DNA from: DATATV01 sp035551355
GTDB lineage: Bacteria > Actinomycetota > Actinomycetes > Mycobacteriales > Pseudonocardiaceae
Reading direction: 5' to 3'
Assembly: GCA_035551355.1 (NCBI GenBank)
Contig: DASZNF010000132.1
Location: 1-54,898, forward strand
DNA: 54,898 nucleotides
The first letter of the stretch is position 1. Every line of letters starts with the position of its first letter. The notes under the pieces were generated by a model. The model had not been told where the DNA came from. It made no database searches and worked only from the letters and a program-made list of their open reading frames with translations. A program made the position numbers and the translations under genes. This document shows, piece after piece, positions 15,493 through 23,637 of this stretch.

Positions 15493-16446
15493 TCAGGACA
15501 GGTCGCGGCCGGTGAACAGCAGGCTGGAAATGTGCGAGTCGGTGGCCTGGCCCTCGTTGTAGCCGCCGTGGCCGAGCAGCTCGTTCATGACCACCAGCGT
15601 GTAGCGCTGGTTCGGGCCGACGAAGCCGACCGTGTTCATGTTCCAGCCGTTGTCCTCCGGACCCCAGCCGTCCTTGTTGCCCGGCTGCGCGGCCGGACCA
15701 GCGCCCCACACGCCCCACTGCTGGTCGGGGTCCACGTTCTGCAGCTGGTTGACGATGTAGTCGCGGGTGTCGCCGGGCAGCTTGTCCAGCACGTAGTTGA
15801 TCAGCCGGTCCAGATCGTCGGCGGTGCACTTCTGGAAACCCCAGTAGGGGAAGAACTTGGTGAAGCCGCGCTCGGGCTGCAGTGAGGTCATGCCGTACGT
15901 GGGGAAGGCGTTGTTGAACGCCATGTGGTCGGCGCCGGCGTACTTGAACCACAGGGTGTCGGCCGCGTCGTCGTCCGAGCTGTGCAGCATTTTCTGGATC
16001 AGCGAGCGGTCGTCAGCCGACAGGGAGATCTGGCCGGCCCGGTCGCGCAGGAACAGATTGACCGTCATGGCCAGTTTGATGGTCGACTCGGTCCAGATCA
16101 GCGTGCCCGCGTTGCCGTTGCGCCAGACCGCTCCGGTCTTGCGGTCCCGTAACACGATGCCGACGGTGCCGGGCCGGGTCTTGGCGTAGGCGTCAGCGGC
16201 CGCGATCCGCTTCTGGAAGTCGCAGTCGAACCCGGACTGCGGCAGCGGGCAGCCGGCCGGGTCGGCGGAACTGGGCGGCGCACTGGCCGAGGGGCTGCCG
16301 GACGGAACTGCGGAACTCACCGCCTGGGCGGCGGAGGCCGCGGCGGTGGCCGAGGCGCCGGATGATGCTCCGGTGCACCCGGCCATACCGATCATCACGC
16401 CAAAACTCAGCATGCCGGCCAGGACCACTGGGAACCGTCGGATCAT
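15493..16446 (-). CDS. beta-lactamase-fold lipoprotein
   Basis: 317-aa lipoprotein. Hydrophobic signal with lipobox GMAGC (Cys about 23), then a Ser/Ala/Pro-rich linker to about residue 65, then a class A beta-lactamase/transpeptidase-like domain. SxxK is present as ESTIKLAMTVNLF, a second motif may be HSSDDDAAD, and KDGW is in the position of the KTG box. The atypical second and third motifs argue against a true beta-lactamase; an inactive or specialised wall serine hydrolase is as likely. No ribosome site; TAGCCT lies 6 nt before the ATG. Confidence 0.72.
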   Translation of the reverse strand: MIRRFPVVLAGMLSFGVMIGMAGCTGASSGASATAAASAAQAVSSAVPSGSPSASAPPSSADPAGCPLPQSGFDCDFQKRIAAADAYAKTRPGTVGIVLRDRKTGAVWRNGNAGTLIWTESTIKLAMTVNLFLRDRAGQISLSADDRSLIQKMLHSSDDDAADTLWFKYAGADHMAFNNAFPTYGMTSLQPERGFTKFFPYWGFQKCTADDLDRLINYVLDKLPGDTRDYIVNQLQNVDPDQQWGVWGAGPAAQPGNKDGWGPEDNGWNMNTVGFVGPNQRYTLVVMNELLGHGGYNEGQATDSHISSLLFTGRDLS

Positions 16447-16452
16447 CGGGGC

Positions 16453-16458
16453 AGGCTA
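16453..16458 (-). promoter_or_regulatory. -10 element of a probable leaderless promoter (lipoprotein gene)
   Basis: TAGCCT, 6 nt before the ATG at 16446. Confidence 0.5.
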
Positions 16459-16544
16459 GTCCAACCACGAACCGTGGATTTCCCTGGGTTCGCGTTACCG
16501 GCGGGGACCGAGTGAAGAAGTGCCGGTAAATTGCCCGATGACCT

Positions 16545-16892
16545 TCAGTTCGCCTTGTGGTACGCGTCCAGCACCTCGCTGGAGATACGGCCGCGCTCGG
16601 AGACTTTGAGACCCCGTTTCCTGGCCCATTCCCGGATGGCCTGATTCTGTTCCCGGTCGACCGCGCCGGAGGCGCTTCGGCCCGCTCGCCCGGCCGCGAC
16701 CGGACCCCGCTTGCGGCCGCCCGCCCGCCGTGCGCTGGCCACGTAACCAGCAAGGGCGTCCCGCAGCTTGGAGGCGTTCGAGCCGGACAGGTCGATCTGG
16801 TACGTGACCCCGTCGATACCGAATTCGACGGTCTCCTCAGCGACCTGGCCGTCGATGTCGTCCACTAGTTCGACGGTGACCTTCTGCGCCAC
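16545..16892 (-). CDS. lsr2: Lsr2 nucleoid-associated xenogeneic silencer
   Basis: 115-aa H-NS-like protein that coats AT-rich DNA and silences foreign genes. The N-terminal dimerisation domain starts MAQKVTVELVDDIDG and includes FGIDGVTYQIDLS. A basic linker GGRKRGPVAAGRAGR follows, and the C-terminal DNA-binding domain has IREWARKRGLKVSERGRIS with the RGR minor-groove hook. Length is typical. GTG start with AAGGGA about 9 nt upstream. The 200-bp region upstream is conspicuously AT-rich for this genome and holds a palindrome at 17009-17023, consistent with autoregulation (inference). Confidence 0.95.
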   Translation of the reverse strand: MAQKVTVELVDDIDGQVAEETVEFGIDGVTYQIDLSGSNASKLRDALAGYVASARRAGGRKRGPVAAGRAGRSASGAVDREQNQAIREWARKRGLKVSERGRISSEVLDAYHKAN

Positions 16893-17008
16893 GCGCGTGT
16901 CCCTTCTTCCGATCTGATCGTGAAAGCCCTGGCTTTTGGCAGAGATTACACGAAATACGAGGACCCACCAAAGGATAATGGAATTTCAGCGTGTCGCTAT
17001 TCTCTGTA

Positions 17009-17023
17009 ACTACCCAGGGTAGT
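17009..17023. promoter_or_regulatory. palindrome in the AT-rich lsr2 upstream region
   Basis: ACTACCC-A-GGGTAGT, perfect 7-bp arms around one base, about 117 bp upstream of the lsr2 start. The surrounding 16921-17060 stretch is far more AT-rich than its neighbours. Candidate operator; the binding protein is unknown. Confidence 0.4.
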
Positions 17024-17100
17024 CACGGTTGGCGAATTAAGCGCTTCGAAGTACCCGTTCTGGGTGAGTTTATCGATCACGTTCCTCGCGGCCGACACAA

Positions 17101-17135
17101 AACGGGACCCCCGGAGGATCTCCGGGGGTCCCGTT
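17101..17135 (-). terminator. terminator of the ctaE-qcrCAB operon
   Basis: Perfect 15-bp stem, 17101-17115 pairing with 17121-17135, loop 5 nt, 17 bp after the qcrB stop. Read on the minus strand the stem is followed by TTGTGTC after a GTT end, giving a short T run. Strong intrinsic terminator. Confidence 0.85.
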
Positions 17136-17151
17136 CGATAAGCGCCGAAAT

Positions 17152-18807
17152 CTAGTCGGCGGTGATCTCCGGCTTGTCCGAGGACTCCTCGTCCGCCGCA
17201 TCCACCGCCGTGTGCTGCTCGGCCCGGGCCCGGGCCAGCGCGACCGTCTCCTCCGTCGGGTCCGGCGTGAGGAAGCTGCCCGGCAGGGGCGAACCGGCCG
17301 AGCCCAGCTTGTTCATCCGCTTGGGCACCGGAGCCGCCTGGTAGGGCAGCTCGCGCGGGTGACCGTGCTCGTCCACCGGGCCCAGCGGCTGGTGCACCTC
17401 GATGAACTCACCGTGCGGCAGCCGCCGGATGATGCCGGTCTCGATGCCGTGCTCCAGCACCTCCCGGTCGCCCCGCTGCAGGCCGATGCACATCCGGTAG
17501 GTGATGTAGTACACGATCGGCGGGATGATCAGCAGGCCGATGCGGCCCGACCAGGTCATCGCGTTCAGCGAGATGTGGAACTTGTCGCCGATGATGTCGT
17601 TGCCGCAGGAGATGGTCAGCACCACGAAGAAGGCGACGCCCATCGCACCGAGGCTGGTGCGAACCGGTGCGTCCCGCGGCCGCTGCAGCAGGTTGTGCGA
17701 GGCGTTGTCCTTGGACAGCTTGCGCTCCAGGAACGGATACGCGGCCAGCACACCGAGAATCAGGCCGATCACCATCAGCGGGAAGAACACGGCCGGGACC
17801 AGGTACTTGTGGCCGAAGTAGATCTCCCAGTCCGGCCACAACCGCAGCAGGCCGTCGGTCCAGGCCATGTACCAGTCCGGCTGCGAACCGGCCGACACCT
17901 GAGCCGGGCTGTACGGGCCGAAGTTCCACACCGGGTTGATCTGGAACAGGCCGGCCAGCAGCGCCAGCACACCGGTGACGATGGCGAAGAAACCGCCGCC
18001 CTTCAGGGCGAACACCGGCATGATGCGCACGCCGACGACGTTGGTCTCCTTGCGCCGCACCCCCGGGAACTGGGTGTGTTTCTGGTACCAGACCAAACCG
18101 AGGTGCACCGCGATCAGGCCGAGGATCAGCCCGGGCAGCACCACGATGTGAATGGCGTAGAACCGCGGAATGATCGCGGTGCCCGGGAATTCCCCGCCGA
18201 AGATCAGCCAGTGCAACCAGGTGCCGATCACCGGCATGGACAGCACACCGCCGGACATGGCGGCGCGGATACCGGTGCCGGAGAGCAGGTCGTCGGGCAG
18301 CGAGTAGCCGGTGAAGCCCTCGAACCCGCCCATGATCAGCAGCAGCACGCCGATGATCCAGTTGGTCTCGCGCGGCTTGCGGAACGCGCCGGTGAAGAAG
18401 ATGCGCAGCATGTGCGTGGCCATCGCGGCCAGGAACAGCAGCGCCGCCCAGTGGTGCAGCTGCCGCACGAACAGGCCGCCGCGCACCGAGAAGTTGATGT
18501 CCAGGGTCGAGGCGAAGGCCTTCGACATCCAGATGCCGCGGAGGTCGGAGAACGCCCCGTTGTACTGGACCTCGTTCATCGACGGGTCGAACCACAGCGC
18601 CAGGTAGGTACCGGACAGCAGCAGCACGATGAAGCTGTAGAGGGCGACCTCACCCAGCAGGAACGACCAGTGGGTGGGGAAGACCTTGTTCAGCTGCCGC
18701 CGCAGCCCCGCCGACATGCGGTAGCGCTCGTCCAGCTCGTTCGCCGACTGGCTGGCGATGGTCAGGGCGGCGTTGGTCGGCTTCGTCGGAGTTGTGATCG
18801 AACTCAT
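17152..18807 (-). CDS. qcrB: cytochrome bc1 complex cytochrome b subunit
   Basis: 551-aa membrane subunit of menaquinol:cytochrome c reductase (complex III) of the bcc-aa3 supercomplex. It carries the two b hemes and the quinone sites. Eight or more hydrophobic helices are seen; RGGLFVRQLHHWAALLF and ATHMLRIF hold heme-ligand histidines, and GGFEGFTGYSLPDD and PDWYMAWTDG mark quinone-site regions. The about 120-residue hydrophilic C-terminal extension is typical of actinobacterial QcrB. Its ATG overlaps the qcrA stop as ATGA. Confidence 0.96.
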   Translation of the reverse strand: MSSITTPTKPTNAALTIASQSANELDERYRMSAGLRRQLNKVFPTHWSFLLGEVALYSFIVLLLSGTYLALWFDPSMNEVQYNGAFSDLRGIWMSKAFASTLDINFSVRGGLFVRQLHHWAALLFLAAMATHMLRIFFTGAFRKPRETNWIIGVLLLIMGGFEGFTGYSLPDDLLSGTGIRAAMSGGVLSMPVIGTWLHWLIFGGEFPGTAIIPRFYAIHIVVLPGLILGLIAVHLGLVWYQKHTQFPGVRRKETNVVGVRIMPVFALKGGGFFAIVTGVLALLAGLFQINPVWNFGPYSPAQVSAGSQPDWYMAWTDGLLRLWPDWEIYFGHKYLVPAVFFPLMVIGLILGVLAAYPFLERKLSKDNASHNLLQRPRDAPVRTSLGAMGVAFFVVLTISCGNDIIGDKFHISLNAMTWSGRIGLLIIPPIVYYITYRMCIGLQRGDREVLEHGIETGIIRRLPHGEFIEVHQPLGPVDEHGHPRELPYQAAPVPKRMNKLGSAGSPLPGSFLTPDPTEETVALARARAEQHTAVDAADEESSDKPEITAD

Positions 18808-19955
18808 GCTCCGCGCTCCCAGTACCCGGGCCCGATGGGCTCGATGAAGTCATGTACCGCGTAGAACTTGCCGGTCGTCTCGTCCACCGCGATCGGCAGC
18901 TGCGCCAGCGCCCGCGCGGCCGGCCCGAAGACCGGCTTGCAGTACTCCAGCGCGTCGAACTGCGACTGGTGGCATGGACACAGGATACGGTTCGTCTGCT
19001 GTTCGTACAGCGAGGTGGGGCAGCCGAGGTGGCTGCAGATCTTCGTGTACGCGTAGTAGTCGCCGTAGTTGAAGGTCTCCTGGCCCTTGCGCTTGATCAC
19101 CCGTGCGGAGTCCTCGGGCCGGAACCGGAACAGCATCACCGGGTTGTCGATGCGCTGCAGCGCGGTCCGCAGGGCGTCCGGGTCGTTGCGCTCGGACTCC
19201 CGGAACGGGAACACCGTCTGCAGGCCGCCCGCGTCCATGTCCTCGGGCCCGACCAGGGAGACCTCTTCCGGGTCGCCGGTGTCCTTGCGGATGAACACCC
19301 GCTCCTTCGGCTTGCCGTCCGGCCCGTTGACCTCGTACCAGCCGGTGTGGGCCAGCGTGTCCTCCGGCGGCTCGCTCTTGCCCCACGGGTTCTTGATGAA
19401 CCCGCCCAGCGGGAAGACCACCAGGCCAAGGCCCATGATCCCGCCCGCTGCCATGGCACTGCGCTTGATCATCGAGCGGCGGGCGATGGTGCTGCGGACG
19501 CCTGCGTCGGCCAGCTCGGCGACCAGCGTCTGCCGGTCGATCTCGTCGCTGGGCCCGTCGTGCCGCTGCTGCACCGCGACCTCGTGCGGCACGAACTTCT
19601 TCACGTAGGTCAGCACGCCCGCGCCGAGACCGAGGATGGTCAGGCCGAGGGTGATGCCCAGCATCGGGGTGTACAGGTTGTACAGGCCCTGGTGACCCGG
19701 GTCCTGGTACTGCCACGGCCACCAGATGAACACCACGATGAACGCGATGGCGGCCAGCGCGGCCAGGATGAACCAGAACGACACCACCCGCTCGGCCCGG
19801 CGCTCGGCGCGCGTGCCCTTGACCGGCCACGGGTCCGGGTACTCGACGATCTCGACGCCGTCCAGCTTGGCCCCGAGGGTGACCAGCTCGTCCCGGCTCA
19901 GCTCCGCAAGCTCCTCATCGGTGGGGAGCTTGCCCTCATCCGACGACGCACTCAT
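18804..19955 (-). CDS. qcrA: cytochrome bc1 complex Rieske iron-sulfur subunit
   Basis: 383-aa Rieske protein of complex III. The actinobacterial N-terminal extension has three hydrophobic helices (two near residues 65-120, one before the Rieske head). The [2Fe-2S] ligands are in CSHLGCPTS and CPCHQSQFD. I chose the ATG at 19955 because it overlaps the qcrC stop as ATGA, matching the qcrA-qcrB junction; an upstream start at 19973 would lie inside qcrC. Transcribed with ctaE, qcrC and qcrB. Confidence 0.95.
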   Translation of the reverse strand: MSASSDEGKLPTDEELAELSRDELVTLGAKLDGVEIVEYPDPWPVKGTRAERRAERVVSFWFILAALAAIAFIVVFIWWPWQYQDPGHQGLYNLYTPMLGITLGLTILGLGAGVLTYVKKFVPHEVAVQQRHDGPSDEIDRQTLVAELADAGVRSTIARRSMIKRSAMAAGGIMGLGLVVFPLGGFIKNPWGKSEPPEDTLAHTGWYEVNGPDGKPKERVFIRKDTGDPEEVSLVGPEDMDAGGLQTVFPFRESERNDPDALRTALQRIDNPVMLFRFRPEDSARVIKRKGQETFNYGDYYAYTKICSHLGCPTSLYEQQTNRILCPCHQSQFDALEYCKPVFGPAARALAQLPIAVDETTGKFYAVHDFIEPIGPGYWERGA

Positions 19956-20749
19956 GCCTTCGCTCCGATCCACAATGTCACGCCGATCAGTGCGGCGATG
20001 CCCAGCGCCCAGGCGACAAATCCCTCAGAGATCGGCCCGAGCCCGCCGAGCGCATTGCCCCCCGGGTCGTTGTTGCCGTTCTGCACGGACTTGATGTAGC
20101 TGATGATGTCCTGCTTCTCGGTCGGCGTGAGCTGCCGATCGGAGAACTTCGGCATGTTCTGCGGCCCGCTCTGCATCGCGGTGTAGATCACGTTGGCCGA
20201 GGTGTCCTGCAGGGACGGGGCGAACTTGCCGCCGGACAGGTCGCCGCCCTGGCCGGTGAAGTTGTGGCAGGACGCGCAGTTCAGGCGGAACAGCTGGCCG
20301 CCGCGGGCCGGGTCGCCGGAGGCGAGCTGCGTGTCCGTGGCGTCCGGCGCGGTCGGGCCGCCGCCGAGCGACTCGATGTAGGCGCCCAGCGCGTCGATCT
20401 GCGCGGCGTTGAACATCGCCGGCTTGCTCTCCTCCTGCGCGCTCTGCCCCTGCGCGGGCATGCGGCCGGTGGAGACCTGGAAGTAGACCGCGGCCGAGCC
20501 GACGCCGACCAGGGCCGGGCCACGGTCGGTGACGCCCTGCAGGTTCGCGCCGTGGCAGGTGATGCAGGAGTTCTGATACAGCTGCTGGCCCTGGTTGATC
20601 AGCGTGCTGTTGTTCGTGTTGTCCGAGGCGTTCGCCGTCTGCGGCGACGGGACCAACACGCTGTACAGCGCGCCCGCGCCGATCAGCGAGACGCCAATGG
20701 CGAGCAGCCCGGTGAGCCGCCTGCGCACCTTCGAACGGGAGGTTGTCAT
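19952..20749 (-). CDS. qcrC: cytochrome bc1 complex diheme cytochrome c subunit
   Basis: 265-aa diheme cytochrome c that replaces both cytochrome c1 and soluble cytochrome c in actinobacteria, passing electrons directly to the aa3 oxidase. N-terminal membrane anchor at about residues 12-34. Two CxxCH heme motifs, CITCH near residue 63 and CASCH near 159, each in a cytochrome c domain. The C-terminal helix ALGIAALIGVTLWIGA anchors it again. The ATG at 20749 is preferred over an adjacent TTG. Lies 34 nt downstream of ctaE. Confidence 0.95.
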   Translation of the reverse strand: MTTSRSKVRRRLTGLLAIGVSLIGAGALYSVLVPSPQTANASDNTNNSTLINQGQQLYQNSCITCHGANLQGVTDRGPALVGVGSAAVYFQVSTGRMPAQGQSAQEESKPAMFNAAQIDALGAYIESLGGGPTAPDATDTQLASGDPARGGQLFRLNCASCHNFTGQGGDLSGGKFAPSLQDTSANVIYTAMQSGPQNMPKFSDRQLTPTEKQDIISYIKSVQNGNNDPGGNALGGLGPISEGFVAWALGIAALIGVTLWIGAKA

Positions 20750-20783
20750 CAAGGAATCCTTGGGGTGTGTCCGGGCATGGCGG

Positions 20784-21401
20784 TCAGCTATGGATCAGTT
20801 CGACGCAGGTGAACAGGCCGATCCACACGATGTCGACGAAGTGCCAGTAGTAGGACACGACGATGCTCGCGGTGGCCTGCGCGGGCGTGAACTTGCTTAG
20901 CCGGGTCCTGATCATCAGGAAGATGAACGCGATCAGACCACCGACCACGTGCAGTCCGTGGAAGCCGGTGGCGATGAAGAACACCGAGCCCCATGCGGAG
21001 GACGAGATGGTGGTGTGGTGGTCGGTCACCAGGCCGTAGTACTCGTACGCCTGACCCGCCACGAAGATCGCGCCCATCACGAAGGTGATCGTGTACCAGC
21101 GGCGCAGGCCGTACACGTCACCCTTCTCCGCGGCGAACACGCCCATCTGACAGGTGATGGAGGACAGCACCAGGATGATCGTGGCCGGGATGGACACCTT
21201 GTAGTCCAACTCGACCGGCGGCGGTGGCCAGGTGGGCGAGGTGTTCTGGGCCTTCACGGTGAAGAACATCGCGAAGAGGCCCGCGAAGAACATGAGCTCA
21301 CTGGACAGCCAGATGATCGTGCCGACACTGACCATGTTGGGCCGGTTCAGTGTGTGCACACGCTGGCCGATGCTGGGCGCTGCCGTTGTCACGCGACGCA
21401 T
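20784..21401 (-). CDS. ctaE: cytochrome c oxidase subunit III
   Basis: 205-aa integral membrane subunit of the aa3 oxidase with five helices. Family signatures include LNRPNMVSVGTIIWLSSELM, QMGVFAAEKGD, GFHGLHVVGGL and YYWHFVDIVWI. I chose the ATG at 21401 because it gives the N-terminal length of mycobacterial CtaE; the frame runs upstream to 21440 and neither start has a clear ribosome site. First gene of the ctaE-qcrCAB operon and divergent from the receiver-like gene and trpD. Confidence 0.93.
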   Translation of the reverse strand: MRRVTTAAPSIGQRVHTLNRPNMVSVGTIIWLSSELMFFAGLFAMFFTVKAQNTSPTWPPPPVELDYKVSIPATIILVLSSITCQMGVFAAEKGDVYGLRRWYTITFVMGAIFVAGQAYEYYGLVTDHHTTISSSAWGSVFFIATGFHGLHVVGGLIAFIFLMIRTRLSKFTPAQATASIVVSYYWHFVDIVWIGLFTCVELIHS

Positions 21402-21537
21402 TATTGCTTGTGGTTTAGGGGCTTGCCGCTTGGGGTCCACCGCACTGATCTGCGGCGTAACCCGCGGCGGAAATCAAGGCTTTGCGCTGTAAGGTCAACC
21501 ACACGCCCGAAGTCACCCGGCCGCGGAGGATCACCCC

Positions 21538-21945
21538 ATGAGCGAGGCGTTGAAGGTTCTGGTGTTCAGCCACCGCGCCGAGGTGCGCGACGCGATCGTC
21601 ACCGCGGTGGGCACCCGGCCCGCCCCGGACCTGGGCCGGGTGCGGTACGTGGAGGTCGCGACCATCGCCGACCTGCTCTACGTGGTCGACAACGAGCACA
21701 TCGACCTGGCCATCCTGGACGGCGAGGCGCAGCCGACCGGAGGCATGGGAGTGTCCCGGCAGCTGAAGAACGAGATCACCGGCTGCCCGCCGATCGTGGT
21801 CTCGGTGCGCCGCCGGGACGACCGCTGGCTGGCCACCTGGTCGCAGGCCGACGCGGTGCTGGTGCACCCGCTGGACCCGCTGACCGCCGCCGAGACCGTG
21901 GCCGAGGTGCTGCGCGCGCACGCGTTGCCGGTCGTGCACGGCTGA
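21538..21945 (+). CDS. degenerate response-regulator receiver (pseudo-receiver) protein
   Basis: 135-aa single-domain protein with the receiver fold pattern: KVLVFSHRAEVRDAI as first strand and helix, IDLAILDGEAQPTGG with Asp61 in the phosphoacceptor position, PPIVVSVRRRDD and VLVHPLDPLTAAETV for the last strands. The acidic pair that should end strand 1 is Ser-His and the conserved Lys-Pro is His-Pro, so metal-dependent phosphorylation is doubtful. No output domain. GGAGG precedes the ATG; trpD begins 23 nt downstream. Confidence 0.75.
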   Translation: MSEALKVLVFSHRAEVRDAIVTAVGTRPAPDLGRVRYVEVATIADLLYVVDNEHIDLAILDGEAQPTGGMGVSRQLKNEITGCPPIVVSVRRRDDRWLATWSQADAVLVHPLDPLTAAETVAEVLRAHALPVVHG

Positions 21946-21968
21946 CTTCTTCGCATCCGAGGACGAAC

Positions 21969-22997
21969 GTGACCGAACAACTGACCTGGTCGACGGTGCT
22001 GGGCCGGCTGGTGGCCGGCGAGGACCTGCCCGAGCAGGCCACCGCATGGGCCATGGAACAGGTGATGTCCGGCACGGCGACCCCGGCGCAGGTGGCCGGG
22101 TTCGCGGTGGCGCTGCGGGCGAAAGGCGAGACACCCGGGGAGATCGCCGGGATGGCCGCGGCCATGCTGGCCTTCGCCAACCGGATCGAACTGGACGTTC
22201 GCGCGGTGGACATCGTGGGCACCGGCGGCGACCAGGCCGGGACGGTGAACATCTCCACCATGGCCGCGCTGGTCACGGCGGCGGCCGGGGTGCCGGTGGT
22301 CAAGCACGGAGCGCGCGCGGCGACGTCCAAGTCGGGCACCGCGGACGTGCTGGAAGCGCTCGGCGTGAAGATCGATCTTCCGGCCGATGAGGTGCTGCGC
22401 TCGGTGCGGGAGCTGGGCATCGGCTTCTGCTTCGCGCCCACGTTCCACCCGAGCTTCCGGCACGCCTCCGGCCCGCGCCGCGAACTGGGCATTCCGACCG
22501 CGTTCAACCTGCTCGGCCCGCTGACCAATCCCGCCCAGCCCGCGGCCGGCCTGATCGGCTGCGCGAACCCGCGGATGGCGCCGGTCCTGGCCCAGGTCTT
22601 CGCCGGCCGGGGCGCCACCGCGTTGGTGGTCCGCGGCGACGACGGCCTGGACGAGCTGACCACCACCACGACCAGCACGGTGTGGCTGGCCGACGAGGGC
22701 GCCGTCCGGACGGACACGGTCGACCCGGCCGCGCTGGACATCGCACCCGCGACCCCCGCGGATCTGCGCGGCGGAGACGCCGCGGCGAACGCCGAGGTGG
22801 TGCGGGAACTGGTGGGCGGCAAAGGCGGGCCTGTGCGCGACGCTGTGCTGCTGAACGCGGCCGGCGCGGTGGCGGCCTACCGGGGGTTCTCCGGTGATCT
22901 CAGCGGCGATCTCCGGGCGGCGCTGGGGGTGGCGGCGGAGGCTGTCGATTCGGGAGCGGCGGGGAGCTTGCTGGAGCGGTGGATCGCGTTCGCCTGA
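21969..22997 (+). CDS. trpD: anthranilate phosphoribosyltransferase
   Basis: 342-aa enzyme of tryptophan synthesis that joins anthranilate and PRPP. PRPP/Mg motif DIVGTGGDQAGTVNIST, then VVKHGARAATSKSGTADVLEALG, FCFAPTFHPSFRH and GPLTNPAQPA, all as in the family. Length is normal. GTG start with GAGGACG upstream. It is not in a trp operon; it is beside cytochrome oxidase genes as in mycobacteria (Rv2192c, from memory). Confidence 0.95.
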   Translation: MTEQLTWSTVLGRLVAGEDLPEQATAWAMEQVMSGTATPAQVAGFAVALRAKGETPGEIAGMAAAMLAFANRIELDVRAVDIVGTGGDQAGTVNISTMAALVTAAAGVPVVKHGARAATSKSGTADVLEALGVKIDLPADEVLRSVRELGIGFCFAPTFHPSFRHASGPRRELGIPTAFNLLGPLTNPAQPAAGLIGCANPRMAPVLAQVFAGRGATALVVRGDDGLDELTTTTTSTVWLADEGAVRTDTVDPAALDIAPATPADLRGGDAAANAEVVRELVGGKGGPVRDAVLLNAAGAVAAYRGFSGDLSGDLRAALGVAAEAVDSGAAGSLLERWIAFA

Positions 22998-23077
22998 GGT
23001 CGGGCGCGGCGGCCGAGTTGCTCAGACCGGAACAGGGGCGCCCCGGCGAATTCGAGCCAATTTTTGTTTCCTGGCTT

Positions 23078-23131
23078 GGCTTCGCCTTCAGCCGGTCCGG
23101 CTTCGCCCGAGTCGGGCTTCGCCTTCAGCCG
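23078..23131. repeat. 17-bp direct repeat between trpD and ctaF
   Basis: GGCTTCGCCTTCAGCCG occurs at 23078-23094 and 23115-23131, with a partial copy (GGCTTCGCC) at 23099. No ORF. Function unknown. Confidence 0.5.
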
Positions 23132-23146
23132 CCCGAAAACGACGAA

Positions 23147-23175
23147 GGTCCCGGAAGCCAAGCTCCCCCGGGACC
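23147..23175. terminator. hairpin between convergent trpD and ctaF
   Basis: GGTCCCGG (23147-23154) pairs with CCGGGACC (23168-23175), loop 13 nt. On the minus strand TTCGTCGTTTTC follows, so it mainly suits ctaF. Confidence 0.65.
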
Positions 23176-23198
23176 CGTCACAATCAGTGTGATTTCAC

Positions 23199-23624
23199 TC
23201 ACTCATGGTTCGGACCCACGTGGTACTCGAACACCAGCCCGCCGACCATCAGCAGCACCAGGATGATGCCGACGACCAGCAGCCAGATCAGCCAGAAGGC
23301 CAGCGCCACGGCCACGATCGCGGCGGACAGGGCCAGCACGATCGGCCAGTAGCTGCCGGGGCTGAAGAAGCCCACGTCGCCTGCGCCGTCACTGATCTCG
23401 GCCTCGGTGCTGTCCTCCGGCCGGGGCTGCTCCAGCCGCCGGGCGATGAACCCGAAGAAGGTGCCCACGATCAGGCACAGGCCGCCGGTCAGCAGCAGGC
23501 CGATCACGCCGATCGGCTCGACCCGGTGGTTGTAGCTGCCGACGCTGGTCCAGACCCCGTACACCACCGCCATGATGAAGGCGAACGCCGCGACGCCGAG
23601 GAAGATCCGTCCTTCGACCTTCAT
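23199..23624 (-). CDS. ctaF: cytochrome c oxidase subunit IV (actinobacterial CtaF)
   Basis: 141-aa membrane protein with four hydrophobic helices (about 5-25, 35-58, 85-105 and 108-130). It starts MKVEGRIFLGVAAFAFIM and has FFSPGSYWPIVLALSAA, both typical of the actinobacterial small subunit IV. It lies 13 nt downstream of ctaC in the same operon, as in mycobacteria (Rv2199c-Rv2200c from memory). Confidence 0.93.
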   Translation of the reverse strand: MKVEGRIFLGVAAFAFIMAVVYGVWTSVGSYNHRVEPIGVIGLLLTGGLCLIVGTFFGFIARRLEQPRPEDSTEAEISDGAGDVGFFSPGSYWPIVLALSAAIVAVALAFWLIWLLVVGIILVLLMVGGLVFEYHVGPNHE

Positions 23625-23637
23625 GATGTTCCCTTTC

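Noticed and set aside
16893..17150. small RNA gene between lsr2 and qcrB
   Set aside because: The strong hairpin is explained as the qcrB terminator and no separate promoter could be assigned.
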